NCBI GenBank assembly: GCA_009929215.1
Contig: SAAX01000016.1
Span: 1 to 45,799, forward strand
Length of the DNA stretch: 45,799 nucleotides
Source: Deltaproteobacteria bacterium
GTDB taxonomy: Bacteria; Desulfobacterota; Desulfovibrionia; Desulfovibrionales; Desulfovibrionaceae
Reading direction: 5' to 3'
Position 1 is the first letter of the stretch, and every line of letters starts with the position of its first letter. The notes below the pieces were generated by a model, which was not told the origin of the DNA, did no database searches, and saw only the letters and a program-made list of their open reading frames with translations. The position numbers and the translations under genes are program-made. Shown one piece after another: positions 7,589 through 15,737 of this stretch.

Positions 7589-8446
7589 ATGCGCTGTATT
7601 GCAAACTTGCTAAATGAAAAAAAGCTCACCAAGACCGAAAAAATATTGAAGGACTTTTTTCTTGATCAGGAAAAAACGGCCTGCTTTATGACGTCTACGG
7701 ATATCGCGCTTTCAGCTGGGGTCAGTGAAGCGACGGTCATCAGGTTTTCTCGTAAACTTGGGTTTTCAGGGTTTACGGATTTTCAGAAGTACCTGAGAGA
7801 CAACTTTCAAAAGGAATATAGTCAGATTTCACAGAACATCACTGTTCCTTATGAAAGACTACTGAAAAGCCTGGAAAAAGAAGATGCTGACTTTGTTGAA
7901 GAGTTTGCTATCAGCTCACAAAACAATATCTACAACACCATTTCAAACAATAAACAGACAGCGTACGACAAAGCCATCAACATCATACATTCCAGTAAAA
8001 CAAAATATGTGATGGGCTCGCGCGCCAATATTGGGTTGGCGTCTTATACCTACTTTTTATTGAATTGCATGTTGCCAGACGTACAATTTGTAAGCACTCC
8101 AGCTGCCAGCCAAATTGATAATTTGCTGAATATTTCAGAAAATGATGTGCTATTGGTGTTCAGCTTTCCACGCTATTCAAAACTTGATGAAGTTACGGCA
8201 AAAATGGCCAGAGATTCAGGCGCAAGCATAATAGCAATTACCGACCGGCCAAGTGCTCCAGTTGCAGCCATGGCTTCTGTTGTTTTTACCGTAGATGTTT
8301 CCAGCCCCATATTTTTCAATTCATTTGTAGGAGCTCAACTGGTTCTCGAAACACTTTGCGCTGGGCTCAGCCGCAAGATTGGCAAAGCCAGCACAAACAG
8401 ACTCAAGATGCTAGACAACTATCTTGATTTACTAAAAATATACTAG
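7589..8446 (+). CDS. RpiR/MurR-family transcriptional regulator
   Basis: 285 residues. An N-terminal winged helix-turn-helix of the RpiR type (residues about 1-75) is followed by a SIS sugar-phosphate-binding domain (about 125-250). The N-domain shows LTKTEKILKDFFL, STDIALSAGVSEATVIRFSRKLGFSGFTDFQKYLR, which is the family recognition helix and its flank. The SIS part shows YVMGSRANIGLASYTYFLL and DVLLVFSFPRYSKLDEVTAKMARDSGASIIAITD. ATG 7589 has TGAGG seven bases before it; a TTG at 7577 is possible but less likely. It is divergent from ald, which suggests control of alanine use, although this family usually senses phosphosugars. Its AT content is clearly higher than that of the flanking genes, hinting at transfer. 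Confidence 0.92.
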   Translation: MRCIANLLNEKKLTKTEKILKDFFLDQEKTACFMTSTDIALSAGVSEATVIRFSRKLGFSGFTDFQKYLRDNFQKEYSQISQNITVPYERLLKSLEKEDADFVEEFAISSQNNIYNTISNNKQTAYDKAINIIHSSKTKYVMGSRANIGLASYTYFLLNCMLPDVQFVSTPAASQIDNLLNISENDVLLVFSFPRYSKLDEVTAKMARDSGASIIAITDRPSAPVAAMASVVFTVDVSSPIFFNSFVGAQLVLETLCAGLSRKIGKASTNRLKMLDNYLDLLKIY

Positions 8447-8801
8447 CTTTCATGCACGCCGCTAAAAACTGATCTCTCAGGGGTTTCAGCGCTGCCTGTC
8501 AGCAACGTATTGTCATTACGCTTCTGTTATCCAGCGGCGCTATCAATGCATTTATTTATCGCTCCATATTGAGGCATCAGGCTCTTGTTTCGGAGAGAAG
8601 TTCAGCGAATCCCTGCTCAATGGTGGCAAGCTGTGCCCCATTCAGGCCTTATGCAATAAACTTAAAGTCGAATGACAGTATCTTTTGCATAAAAAAGATA
8701 CGACGCGTGTGTTCCATAAAGCACAGTTTTTACCCCTTCATATTACTGCGCAAAGGCCAGCTGCCTCTTCATCACCAAGGTCGACGACCTGCCTATTAAT
8801 G
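8447..8801. other. Gene-poor gap, possible decayed coding remnant on the minus strand
   Basis: No intact gene is supported. On the minus strand about 8572-8644 reads as plausible coding sequence (LNGAQLATIEQGFAELLSE then a stop), and about 8742-8800 reads NRQVVDLGDEEAAGLCAVI before a stop. Neither has a start or ribosome site. They may be remains of a lost gene. The plus-strand frame at 8569-8799 starts with TTG, lacks a ribosome site and is not credible. Confidence 0.3.
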
Positions 8802-8838
8802 GCCCCTATGGCTCATTGCGTAGGGGCTCCGCTTTTTT
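8802..8838 (+). terminator. Plus-strand terminator overlapping the EamA stop codon
   Basis: GCCCCTA (8802-8808) pairs with TAGGGGC (8821-8827), followed by TCCGC and six T residues (8833-8838). It faces the end of the convergent EamA gene and its stem encodes that protein's last residues. It would end transcripts from the regulator side. Confidence 0.55.
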
Positions 8839-9729
8839 CAGCACATTGAAGCTGCGCATTTCCGAAATTACCAGTCCCAGCAGTGTCAGGGCTGTGCCTG
8901 CGGCGGCCATCAGGGTAATGCGTTCGTGCAGTACCAGCACGGCTGTGATGACCGTAACCACCGGCACAAGGTAGATGTACACGCAGCTTTTTACCGCACC
9001 CAGGCGCTGTATGGCGAATGTCCAGGCCACAAAGCACAGGGCCGAAGCCCCCAACCCAAGAAACAGCAGATTGGCAGCGTTGGATAAATCAGCCAGCCGT
9101 TCGGGCTTCCAGGCAAAATCCATAAAGGGCAACGCTGGCAGCATGAACAGCAATCCATAAAAAAAGCAGCGCCGCGTAACCAGCAGGCCGTTGTAGCCAA
9201 AAGCCATGAGCTTGCGCGTGAGGATGGAATACCCCGCCCACGAAAGCCCCGCCAGCACGGCCAGCACATCACCCCAGGGATTGAGCCGCAGTTGGGTGCT
9301 GCCACTGAAGCTGATAAGGGCAATGCCCAGCATGGCCGCCACAAAACCCAGAAAAAAATTCAATCCCGGCCGCTCGGCCCGCAACAGCCAAAAGGCCAGC
9401 AGACCCGCAAAAAATGGCGAGATAGCCACAATCACGCCCACATTTGAGGCAAAGGTGTAGGTGAGGGCGATGTTTTCCAACAAAAAATACAGAGTTACGC
9501 CGCACAAGCCCGCGAGGGCAAACAGCGCCTCCTGCCGCCTGTCTGTCAGCCGCAAAAAGCGGGGGCAAGCCAACCACAGGGCCGCGTAGCCCAGCAAAAA
9601 GCGGAAGAACAGGATTTCCACCGGCGAAAATGCGCGCAAGAGCACCTTGGTGGAAATAAATGTGGTTCCCCACACAAGAATACAGAACAGAGCCGCCAGA
9701 TGCCCCGCAAGAGCCTTGCTGTGTGCCAT
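8806..9729 (-). CDS. EamA/DMT-family membrane transporter
   Basis: 307 residues with about ten hydrophobic helices arranged as two EamA repeats (roughly residues 8-140 and 150-288). N-terminal AALFCILVWGTTFISTKVLLRAFSPVEILFFRFLLGY is the typical first repeat. LGASALCFVAWTFAIQRLGAVKSCVYIYLVPVVTVITAVLVLHERITLMAAAGTALTLLGLVIS is the typical second-repeat end with the conserved HER. It is an inner-membrane drug/metabolite exporter or importer of unknown substrate. The start ATG is at 9729, with GGTGA five bases before it. It lies downstream of ddl on the same strand but behind terminator-like hairpins, so it is probably a separate unit. Confidence 0.9.
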   Translation of the reverse strand: MAHSKALAGHLAALFCILVWGTTFISTKVLLRAFSPVEILFFRFLLGYAALWLACPRFLRLTDRRQEALFALAGLCGVTLYFLLENIALTYTFASNVGVIVAISPFFAGLLAFWLLRAERPGLNFFLGFVAAMLGIALISFSGSTQLRLNPWGDVLAVLAGLSWAGYSILTRKLMAFGYNGLLVTRRCFFYGLLFMLPALPFMDFAWKPERLADLSNAANLLFLGLGASALCFVAWTFAIQRLGAVKSCVYIYLVPVVTVITAVLVLHERITLMAAAGTALTLLGLVISEMRSFNVLKKAEPLRNEP

Positions 9730-9788
9730 TGGTCACCAGAATATACGCTTGTCGGGGTAAGCCAACATCAGCGCAGACAAAAAAGGAT

Positions 9789-9805
9789 AGCGGCCAAAGG
9801 CCGCT
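9789..9805 (-). terminator. Intrinsic terminator downstream of ddl
   Basis: A perfect AGCGGCC/GGCCGCT hairpin (9789-9795/9799-9805). On the minus strand it is followed by ATCC and seven T residues (9784-9778), as expected at the end of the ddl transcript. Confidence 0.75.
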
Positions 9806-9850
9806 GCATGCGGGCTGCGGCTGGGCATGCCAGCAGCGGCGAGAAGCATT

Positions 9851-9895
9851 GCACGGGCCGCCACTTTGCGCCAGGGCAAAACAGGCGGCCCGTGC
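9851..9895 (-). other. 12-bp stem-loop immediately after ddl
   Basis: GCACGGGCCGCC (9851-9862) is fully complementary to GGCGGCCCGTGC (9884-9895). It starts five bases beyond the ddl stop codon and precedes the T-tract terminator. There is no T-run, so it is probably a 3'-end stabilising hairpin. Confidence 0.55.
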
Positions 9896-9900
9896 AGATA

Positions 9901-10815
9901 TCAGTTGCGGTGGTGGTCGGCCAGTCCAAGCTCAATGAGCTTTTCAAGCAGCTGGCCAAAATCCATGCCCACGGTGCGGGCCTCGCGCGGCACAAGGCTG
10001 GTGGCTGTCATGCCCGGCAGGGTGTTGACCTCGAGTATGGTCAGGCTGTCGTCCGCGCCCAAGATAAAGTCGGCCCGGCTGTAGCCGCGCAGGCCAAGGG
10101 CCTTGTGGGCCTCAAGGGCAAGCTCCTGCACCCGTGCCGTAAGGGCCGGGCTTATGGGCGCGGGGCATATCTCGCGCGCGCCGTCCTTGGCGTACTTGCT
10201 TTCGTAGTCAAAAAAATCCCCGGCCACAGGCTCGATCAATATGGGCGGCAGGGCCGTTTCACCCAGAATGCCGCAAGTTACCTCGCGCCCTGCCAGCACG
10301 GGCTCGATGATAACTTCATCGCCCGCGTCAAAAATGCCTTGCAGCACGGCGTCAAGCTCAGCCTGGTTGGCAGCGCGCCCCATGCGCAGCGAAGAGCCGC
10401 CGGTATTGCTTTTGACAAACAGGGGATACGGCAGCGAGGGCTGCCAGCCCGCCTTGGGGGCGCAGGGCAAAAATTCCCAGTTTGCCGTGGGCAAACCGGC
10501 GTGACGAAAAATCTGCTTGGCCGCGCTTTTATTGAGCGCAAGAAACGAACCAGCAGGGCCGGATCCCTGATAGGGGCAGCCCACGCGCTCAAGCATGGCC
10601 TGCACTAGGCCGTCCTCGCCGGGCGCGCCGTGCAGGTTGATGAGCGCAAATTCGTGCGCCGCTGCTGTTTCCAGCAGGCTGTCAAAGCCCGCGAGCAGGT
10701 CAAAAAACGTTACTTCGTGCCCGCGCTCAACCAGCGCCTGCTGCATGGCGTGCGCACCGTTGAGCGAAACTTCGCGCTCAGTCGACCACCCGCCCGCAAT
10801 TAAAAGAATTTTCAT
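9901..10815 (-). CDS. ddl: D-alanine--D-alanine ligase
   Basis: 304 residues, normal for Ddl. It ligates two D-Ala with ATP for peptidoglycan precursor synthesis in the cytoplasm. The N-terminus MKILLIAGGWSTEREVSLNGA is the family signature. An ATP-grasp domain follows (FVKSNTGGSSLRMGRA, VIIEPVLAGREVTCGIL). LEVNTLPGMTATSLVPREA near residue 270 binds metal and substrate. ATG 10815 gives the family-typical start; the frame is open 36 codons further up but that part is the neighbour's C-terminus in another frame. The 5' end overlaps the upstream HD-domain gene by 38 bases, indicating co-transcription and coupling. Terminators follow at 9789-9895. Confidence 0.96.
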   Translation of the reverse strand: MKILLIAGGWSTEREVSLNGAHAMQQALVERGHEVTFFDLLAGFDSLLETAAAHEFALINLHGAPGEDGLVQAMLERVGCPYQGSGPAGSFLALNKSAAKQIFRHAGLPTANWEFLPCAPKAGWQPSLPYPLFVKSNTGGSSLRMGRAANQAELDAVLQGIFDAGDEVIIEPVLAGREVTCGILGETALPPILIEPVAGDFFDYESKYAKDGAREICPAPISPALTARVQELALEAHKALGLRGYSRADFILGADDSLTILEVNTLPGMTATSLVPREARTVGMDFGQLLEKLIELGLADHHRN

Positions 10816-11440
10816 GTAGGGTCCATCCCAGCTGCGCCTCAAGGGCGCTTTCAATATTTTTTCCCTGTCTATAGGCCACGCCAATGCCCTCGCGTGAGGC
10901 CGCGTTGCGGCCATAACGCTCAAGCAGGTCTTCGTACCGCTCTTCTAGCGTAACGCAGCTGTCGTGGCGTATGCGCTTGTCGGCGTAGATGACAAAAAAA
11001 GGCAGGGAACAGATTTCCGGCCCTTGGGGCAAGGCCCACGGCCACCAGACATGCATCATTACCCCCTGGGCAATGGCATAATTGCCAGTTTCGGCCACTG
11101 TCCAGGCTGCGCCAATCTGCGCATGGCTGCCGCCGTGCCTGACGCTGTAGGTTTTGGCAATGTCGTGCATCAGCCCCCCAGCCCGCACCTCTGGCACGCG
11201 TACTGCAAAGCCCATGTCGGCTGCCCGCTGGGCCAGAGCCGTGGCCACATGCGCCACCAGCAGCGAATGCCGCCGGATGTTGGGCAGCATGGCGTATTTG
11301 TCCCACAGGGCAAAGCAGGCTGCATCGTTGGGCACTGGCCGCTGCGCGCCCGCACGACAGAGCGATGGCAAGGGGGGCAGATCGGCCAGGGGACGATTGC
11401 CTTCTGTCAGGGGTTGCTGTGCGGTGGAAGGTGTGTTCAT
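10778..11440 (-). CDS. HD-domain phosphohydrolase
   Basis: 220 residues. The metal-binding HD motif is visible in order: H in IRRHSLLVAHVATALA, HD in RAGGLMHDIAKTYS, H in VMMHVWWPW and D in FVIYADKRIRHD. Such COG1418-like hydrolases act on nucleotide or phosphate-ester substrates; the substrate here is unknown. The start at 11440 gives MNTPSTAQQPL, but no good ribosome site is seen and the frame is open to 11572, so the N-terminus is uncertain. The 3' end overlaps ddl by 38 bases, so the two are an operon, and a role near cell-wall synthesis is possible by association only. Confidence 0.82.
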   Translation of the reverse strand: MNTPSTAQQPLTEGNRPLADLPPLPSLCRAGAQRPVPNDAACFALWDKYAMLPNIRRHSLLVAHVATALAQRAADMGFAVRVPEVRAGGLMHDIAKTYSVRHGGSHAQIGAAWTVAETGNYAIAQGVMMHVWWPWALPQGPEICSLPFFVIYADKRIRHDSCVTLEERYEDLLERYGRNAASREGIGVAYRQGKNIESALEAQLGWTLHENSFNCGRVVD

Positions 11441-11509
11441 TGTTAAAGTATGCCACTGCAAAACCGCGATGGCAAGATTGGCCCCACCCACTTGCGGATT
11501 GAAAGCCGT

Positions 11510-11559
11510 CGCCCATAAAACAAAGCCATCCCGCTGCCTGGGGGCAAGGGGATGGCTTT
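11510..11559 (-). terminator. Intrinsic terminator after the lytic transglycosylase
   Basis: AAAGCCATCCC (minus 11559-11549) pairs with GGGATGGCTTT (11532-11522). The stem ends in TTT and is followed by GTTTT on the minus strand. It separates the hflKC operon from the HD/ddl pair. Confidence 0.75.
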
Positions 11560-11589
11560 CAGCAATGTGCAAAAAATACAGGGCCGAGG

Positions 11590-12984
11590 CTACTGACCAG
11601 ACACCTTGCTGCCAGAAGACTTGGCGGTAGAAGGCTTTGAGGTGGAGGGCTTGGCAGCCTTGGCCGGGGCTGGCTTGGCAGACTTGCCGGGAACGGCCTT
11701 CGCCTTGGTGGGCTTTGCCGGGGCAGGCTTGACGGCGGGCTTGGCCGCAGTTTCAGGCGAGGGCGCGCCGTTTACCATGTCTGACAGCGCCAGAATGGTA
11801 TTGGCGTAAATGCTCGCATGGTTATAGGCCATCAACAACTGGTGCTGCCGCGCACGGGGCTGGCCAGGCTGCCAGCCGTGCTTTGCCAGATAGCAGGACA
11901 AGCTGGCCACGGCATCGGGTATGGTAAACAGGTCAACCTTGCCGTCACCGTCGCCATCCGCCCCGTAGGTGGAGATGTTGGAAGGCATGAACTGGCACAG
12001 GCCCACCGCGCCGTAGATGGAGCTGGGCAAATGGTGCGGATCAATGTTGTCGCGCAGCATATGCTCCACCAGGGCCTTCACTTCCTTGTAGGCCCAATCG
12101 GCCCGCTTGGGCATGATTTCGGCAAACCAGTCAAGATGTTCCTCGTAGCCGGGCATGCGCGACAGCCATTCGGGGATATCTGAGGGCTGACGCGTCACGG
12201 CCATGCTGGCAAGGGTGTAAAAGGCGTTTTCGGGCACATCGGCCAGCACCTTGCCCAGCCGTGTTTCCACAAAAAGCAGCGAAACAGCGATGGACGAAGG
12301 CACGCCAAAGCGGGCGCTGGCCTGATCAAAGGCGCGTTTGTTCTGCGCCACAAAATCACGGCACAACCGGGCATTGGCTTCGGTCAGCACGCCCTTGTAA
12401 TACTGGGCTGCCGGAGTGGTAGACGGAGGCTTGGGAAAAAACTTGCGGTTATACAACTCACGCATTTTTCTGCCCATGGGCGACTGCGTGGGCGTGGGGT
12501 TGAGCGATGCCAGCAGCGCATCCACACGCGGGCCAGAAAGGCCATCTGCCGCAAGCCGTGCGGCAAGGGGCTTCCACGCGGGTGCGATCACGCCTGCCCC
12601 GACCGTAGCTTGAGGCTGGGCGGGCGCAGACGGGGGCGCGTAAGCGGGGGCCGCGTTCTGGGCAGGCGCGGTGTACCCATAGGGCTGGGCCTGGGGTTGA
12701 CCGTAGGTAGGGGCAGCACTACCCCCGGCATAACCGGGGGTAGCAGTGCCCTGAGAGCCCTGAGGCGAAACTGGCTGCGCAGAATACGGCGTTGTGTACG
12801 CAGGCGTACCCGCCACGGGTGAAGCCGGCAGATCGTATGACGTAATGCCGTCGCCGCCGCGTGCGGGCGAAGCGGCAGTTTGCGCGCCACTACAGGCACA
12901 CAAAAACACACACCCCGCAATACTACAGACCGACCATACTTTTTTAAACAAAATATGGCCTGCCAATGCCGACTGTTGCATCAT
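11590..12984 (-). CDS. Membrane-bound lytic murein transglycosylase, MltB type
   Basis: 464 residues. It cleaves the MurNAc-GlcNAc bond in peptidoglycan with formation of 1,6-anhydro ends, from the periplasmic side as a lipoprotein. The signal has lipobox LCAC with lipidated C31. Residues about 35-135 are a Pro/Ala/Gly/Gln/Tyr-rich linker. The SLT_2 domain (about 140-400) shows the catalytic Glu in SLLFVETRLGKVL, then YGAVGLCQFMPSNISTYGADGDGDGKVDL, typical of MltB. The C-terminus is a highly repetitive Lys/Pro/Ala tail of about 55 residues, unusual for MltB and likely to bind the polyanionic cell wall. It starts 3 bases after the repressor gene, hence co-transcribed. Confidence 0.9.
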   Translation of the reverse strand: MMQQSALAGHILFKKVWSVCSIAGCVFLCACSGAQTAASPARGGDGITSYDLPASPVAGTPAYTTPYSAQPVSPQGSQGTATPGYAGGSAAPTYGQPQAQPYGYTAPAQNAAPAYAPPSAPAQPQATVGAGVIAPAWKPLAARLAADGLSGPRVDALLASLNPTPTQSPMGRKMRELYNRKFFPKPPSTTPAAQYYKGVLTEANARLCRDFVAQNKRAFDQASARFGVPSSIAVSLLFVETRLGKVLADVPENAFYTLASMAVTRQPSDIPEWLSRMPGYEEHLDWFAEIMPKRADWAYKEVKALVEHMLRDNIDPHHLPSSIYGAVGLCQFMPSNISTYGADGDGDGKVDLFTIPDAVASLSCYLAKHGWQPGQPRARQHQLLMAYNHASIYANTILALSDMVNGAPSPETAAKPAVKPAPAKPTKAKAVPGKSAKPAPAKAAKPSTSKPSTAKSSGSKVSGQ

Positions 12985-12987
12985 TTT

Positions 12988-13680
12988 CTATACTTCCTGT
13001 AGCACCCACGCCACGCGGCCAAGCATACGCTTGGTCAGCAGGCCTGCCGCCAGCTGGGTTTCAGGAAAGGCCGCAGCCTCTGAACGCAGCACATAGCCGT
13101 CCTGAGTGCTGTTCAAAAAGACCCTGCGCAGCACCACGCCCTCATTGGGGGCAAAGATGGCGTACACGCGGCCAGAAACCACATCAGTATCCAAAGTATC
13201 CACGCCCACATGCGCGCCCTCAAAAATCAGAGGGGCCATGTTGGCACCGCGCACACGCAAAACCTGAAGGCCATCGCGCGTGAGCGAAAGAGGCAGTGAT
13301 ATTTTTCCCGCTAGGGCGAGTGCGGGCCGAGGAGCGTCATCGTTGTAAACGCACTTGGCGTCGTAGACCGAATGGATTCCGCCCCGGGCCATGGCATCGC
13401 CATAGTGGGCAGCAGTTTCGGCAAGCGCGGCAGGCGCGTCTTCGGGCACATAGCCTTGCTCGGTGCGCAGGTACATGGGGCCAACGCCCTGCTTGAGCCA
13501 GTCGGGGTTGAGCCCGAACTTTTCAAACAACTTCATGAACCAGTCACCGGGCACGGAATTGCGCCTTTTGGCATCAGATATGCTGGACTGACGGATGTCC
13601 AGCACTTCGGCCAGTTCAACCTGCGTGCGGCTGTTGGTGGCCAGTTTGATGCGCTCGTATATCTCTGTAAAACCGGGCAT
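12988..13680 (-). CDS. CI/LexA-like repressor with a degenerate S24 domain
   Basis: 230 residues. Residues 1-70 form a phage-CI-type helix-turn-helix (RTQVELAEVLDIRQSSISDAKRR). Residues about 120-230 form a LexA/S24-like fold. Self-cleaving members have RGDSM with the catalytic Ser and a Lys in a VKR motif. This protein reads RGANMAP (N147 for Ser) and VLRRV (R185 for Lys), so autoproteolysis should be impossible; the domain probably serves for dimerisation or ligand sensing. ATG 13680 has GGAG and AAGAG before it. It lies between hflC and the transglycosylase in one tight operon, so it may regulate that operon. There are no phage genes nearby, so this is a domesticated regulator. Confidence 0.88.
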   Translation of the reverse strand: MPGFTEIYERIKLATNSRTQVELAEVLDIRQSSISDAKRRNSVPGDWFMKLFEKFGLNPDWLKQGVGPMYLRTEQGYVPEDAPAALAETAAHYGDAMARGGIHSVYDAKCVYNDDAPRPALALAGKISLPLSLTRDGLQVLRVRGANMAPLIFEGAHVGVDTLDTDVVSGRVYAIFAPNEGVVLRRVFLNSTQDGYVLRSEAAAFPETQLAAGLLTKRMLGRVAWVLQEV

Positions 13681-13716
13681 AACTCTTCGACTCCTAGCGT
13701 GGATGTGACCCACGCA

Positions 13717-14565
13717 TCAACGTTGCTGATTGAGCAATGGCGTTTCGTTAGAAAGCACCAACTTACTGTTCTCTTTTAGTGATTTACGCATGGCATCAAG
13801 CCAGCGCTGGTACGCGTAGAACTGGGGAGCCTTGTTGTAGGCCTGGGCATATGCCGCTGCCGCCTTGGCATCGCCCTGCCCCCGTTCAACCTGTGCAGCA
13901 CGCGCGGCCTCTGCCAAGATAACTGCGCGCTGGCGGTCAGCATCAGAACGAATACGCGTCGATTCTTCCTCGCCTTCTGACCGGTACTGTTTGGCTTGCC
14001 GCTCACGTTCTGCCCGCATGCGACCAAAAATCGCGCGCTGGTTTTCTGGCGGCAGGTCGGTGCGCTTGATGCGCACGTCCAACACCTCAACCCCGTAGCC
14101 ATGCATAAGGTCGGAAACCTTGTTGGTCACTTCCTTCATAATGGCTGCCCTGTGCGACGACACTACCTCTGTAAGGGTGTACGCACCCACAAGAGCCCGC
14201 AACTGTGAATAGACAACGTCGTCCAATCGTGCCTGCGCTCCGGGGATAGAACGCATGGTGCGGTAAAACTGTAAGGGATCAATGATCTTCCAGCGCGCGT
14301 AGTTGTCGAGCACAATGGCTTTTTTATCTACGGTAAAGGCCTCGCGCGAGCGCGCTTCGTAATCCAGCACGCGGGCATCGAAGTAGACCACATTCTGGAT
14401 AAAAGGAATTTTAAAGTGCAAACCGGGTCCATAAACCTGCGAAAGCGGTTCACCCAGCTGCAATACAAGAGCTTTTTGTGTTTGATGCACGGTAAAAAAG
14501 CCCTGAGTGCCAATAATCAAGAGCACAAGAGCAACAAGCGTCAGCACCAATGGATTTTTGCTCAT
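13717..14565 (-). CDS. hflC: HflC, membrane-protease modulator
   Basis: 282 residues; SPFH/Band-7 protein that forms with HflK a large inner-membrane assembly enclosing the FtsH protease. One N-terminal membrane anchor (residues about 6-24) is followed by VHQTQKALVLQLGEP and GLHFKIPFIQNVVYFDARVLDYEA, the Band-7 start. DVRIKRTDLPPENQRAIFGRMRAERERQAKQYRSEGEE is the HflC signature, followed by a coiled coil. Its ATG overlaps the hflK stop (TAATG), so the two are translated in step, as the complex needs. No ftsH is in the window. Confidence 0.95.
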   Translation of the reverse strand: MSKNPLVLTLVALVLLIIGTQGFFTVHQTQKALVLQLGEPLSQVYGPGLHFKIPFIQNVVYFDARVLDYEARSREAFTVDKKAIVLDNYARWKIIDPLQFYRTMRSIPGAQARLDDVVYSQLRALVGAYTLTEVVSSHRAAIMKEVTNKVSDLMHGYGVEVLDVRIKRTDLPPENQRAIFGRMRAERERQAKQYRSEGEEESTRIRSDADRQRAVILAEAARAAQVERGQGDAKAAAAYAQAYNKAPQFYAYQRWLDAMRKSLKENSKLVLSNETPLLNQQR

Positions 14566-15737
14566 TATTTCTTCTCCAGCGTCTTGGGCGATGCAGGAGC
14601 GCCGAGACCGGGCAGGGTAAGGTAGGGCAAGGCACGGCCAGCGGCCGGATTATCCATAACTACCTTTTCGCCTGCGTTAGAAAGAATTTCTTCTACGGCT
14701 TCATAATAGAGCCGCTGTTCTGTAACCTTGGGGGCCTTGTCGTGCTCGATGCGCAGGGCATCAAAACGTGAGGCGTCACCTTCTGCCGTGCGCATACGCG
14801 TGGCGCTGTAGGCCTCGGCTTCGTTCACCATAGCGGCAGCCTGGCCTCTGGCCTTGGGCAGCAGCTCGTTGCGGTAGGCCTCGGCCTCGTTGATTATGCG
14901 GCTTTTGTCCTCGCGGGCGCTGGCCACATCTTTAAAGGCGTCAATAACTTCCTGCGGCGGGTGCACGTCTTGCAACTGCACGGCCAGCACCTGGATGCCA
15001 GCGCCGTAACGGTCAAGTATGGTTTGCAGCAGGTGGGTGGCGTCACCCTGAATTTTAAGCTTGCCGTCAGTAATGGCAGAATCAATCAGGCTGTTGCCGA
15101 TAACCTCGCGCATGGCCGCCTCGGCAGCATTACGCACAAGGGCTGCCGGTGCGGTGACATTAAACAGGTAATCCACAGGATCACTGATTTTGTACTGAAC
15201 ACTGAACTGCACGTTAACGATGTTTTCATCACCCGTGAGCATGGAGGCTTCTTCTGGCACAGTGCGTACCTGCCCCTGTTGGAAGGTGGCCGTTTGCCCC
15301 ACAGAGCGAAAGCCCACCTCGCCGCGCAAAACCTGGGTTACCTGCGGCTTGTAAACCGATTCGATAGGGACGGGCCACGCATAGTGGGGGCCGGGGCCCT
15401 CGGTGCGGTTGTACTTGCCAAAACGCAGCACAACGCCCTGCTCATCGGGGTTGATAATGTATATGCCAGAAAGCAGCCATAGGCCCAGTATGGCAAAAAC
15501 AACCACAAAGATGGCCCGCCCATTGGGAAAACGCATACGGGCGATTTTGGCAAAAGGATTTTCGCCGCTACCGCCGTTACCGGGGCCGCGACCGTTGTTA
15601 AAGGGGGTGCGCTTGGCGCGGGGGGCTTCGTCCTCCTGCTCCATGTCGTCATTTTCATAGTCCTGAGGCTGACGTGGAGGAGGATTAGAACCTTGTTTTT
15701 GCCGTTTTTCCTGTAGTTTGTCCCAGTCCCAATTCAT
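14565..15737 (-). CDS. hflK: HflK, membrane-protease modulator
   Basis: 390 residues; partner of HflC in the FtsH-associated complex. It starts MNWDWDKLQEKRQKQG, then a charged, Gly/Pro/Asn-rich cytoplasmic stretch, a membrane segment (about residues 78-98, AIFVVVFAILGLWLLSGIYI), and a Band-7 domain opening with NPDEQGVVLRFGKYNRTEGPGPHYAWPVPIE. VQLQDVHPPQEVIDAFKDVASAREDKSRIINEAEAYRNELLP is the family signature and coiled coil. ATG 15737 follows only a weak GGAT ribosome site. It is the first gene of hflK-hflC-repressor-transglycosylase. The upstream 443 bp are gene-free and should hold its promoter. Confidence 0.95.
   Translation of the reverse strand: MNWDWDKLQEKRQKQGSNPPPRQPQDYENDDMEQEDEAPRAKRTPFNNGRGPGNGGSGENPFAKIARMRFPNGRAIFVVVFAILGLWLLSGIYIINPDEQGVVLRFGKYNRTEGPGPHYAWPVPIESVYKPQVTQVLRGEVGFRSVGQTATFQQGQVRTVPEEASMLTGDENIVNVQFSVQYKISDPVDYLFNVTAPAALVRNAAEAAMREVIGNSLIDSAITDGKLKIQGDATHLLQTILDRYGAGIQVLAVQLQDVHPPQEVIDAFKDVASAREDKSRIINEAEAYRNELLPKARGQAAAMVNEAEAYSATRMRTAEGDASRFDALRIEHDKAPKVTEQRLYYEAVEEILSNAGEKVVMDNPAAGRALPYLTLPGLGAPASPKTLEKK

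Noticed and set aside
12988-13680. Prophage remnant suggested by the CI-like repressor
   Set aside because: No integrase, structural or lysis genes, no attachment-site repeats, and the gene is tightly packed in the hflKC operon.
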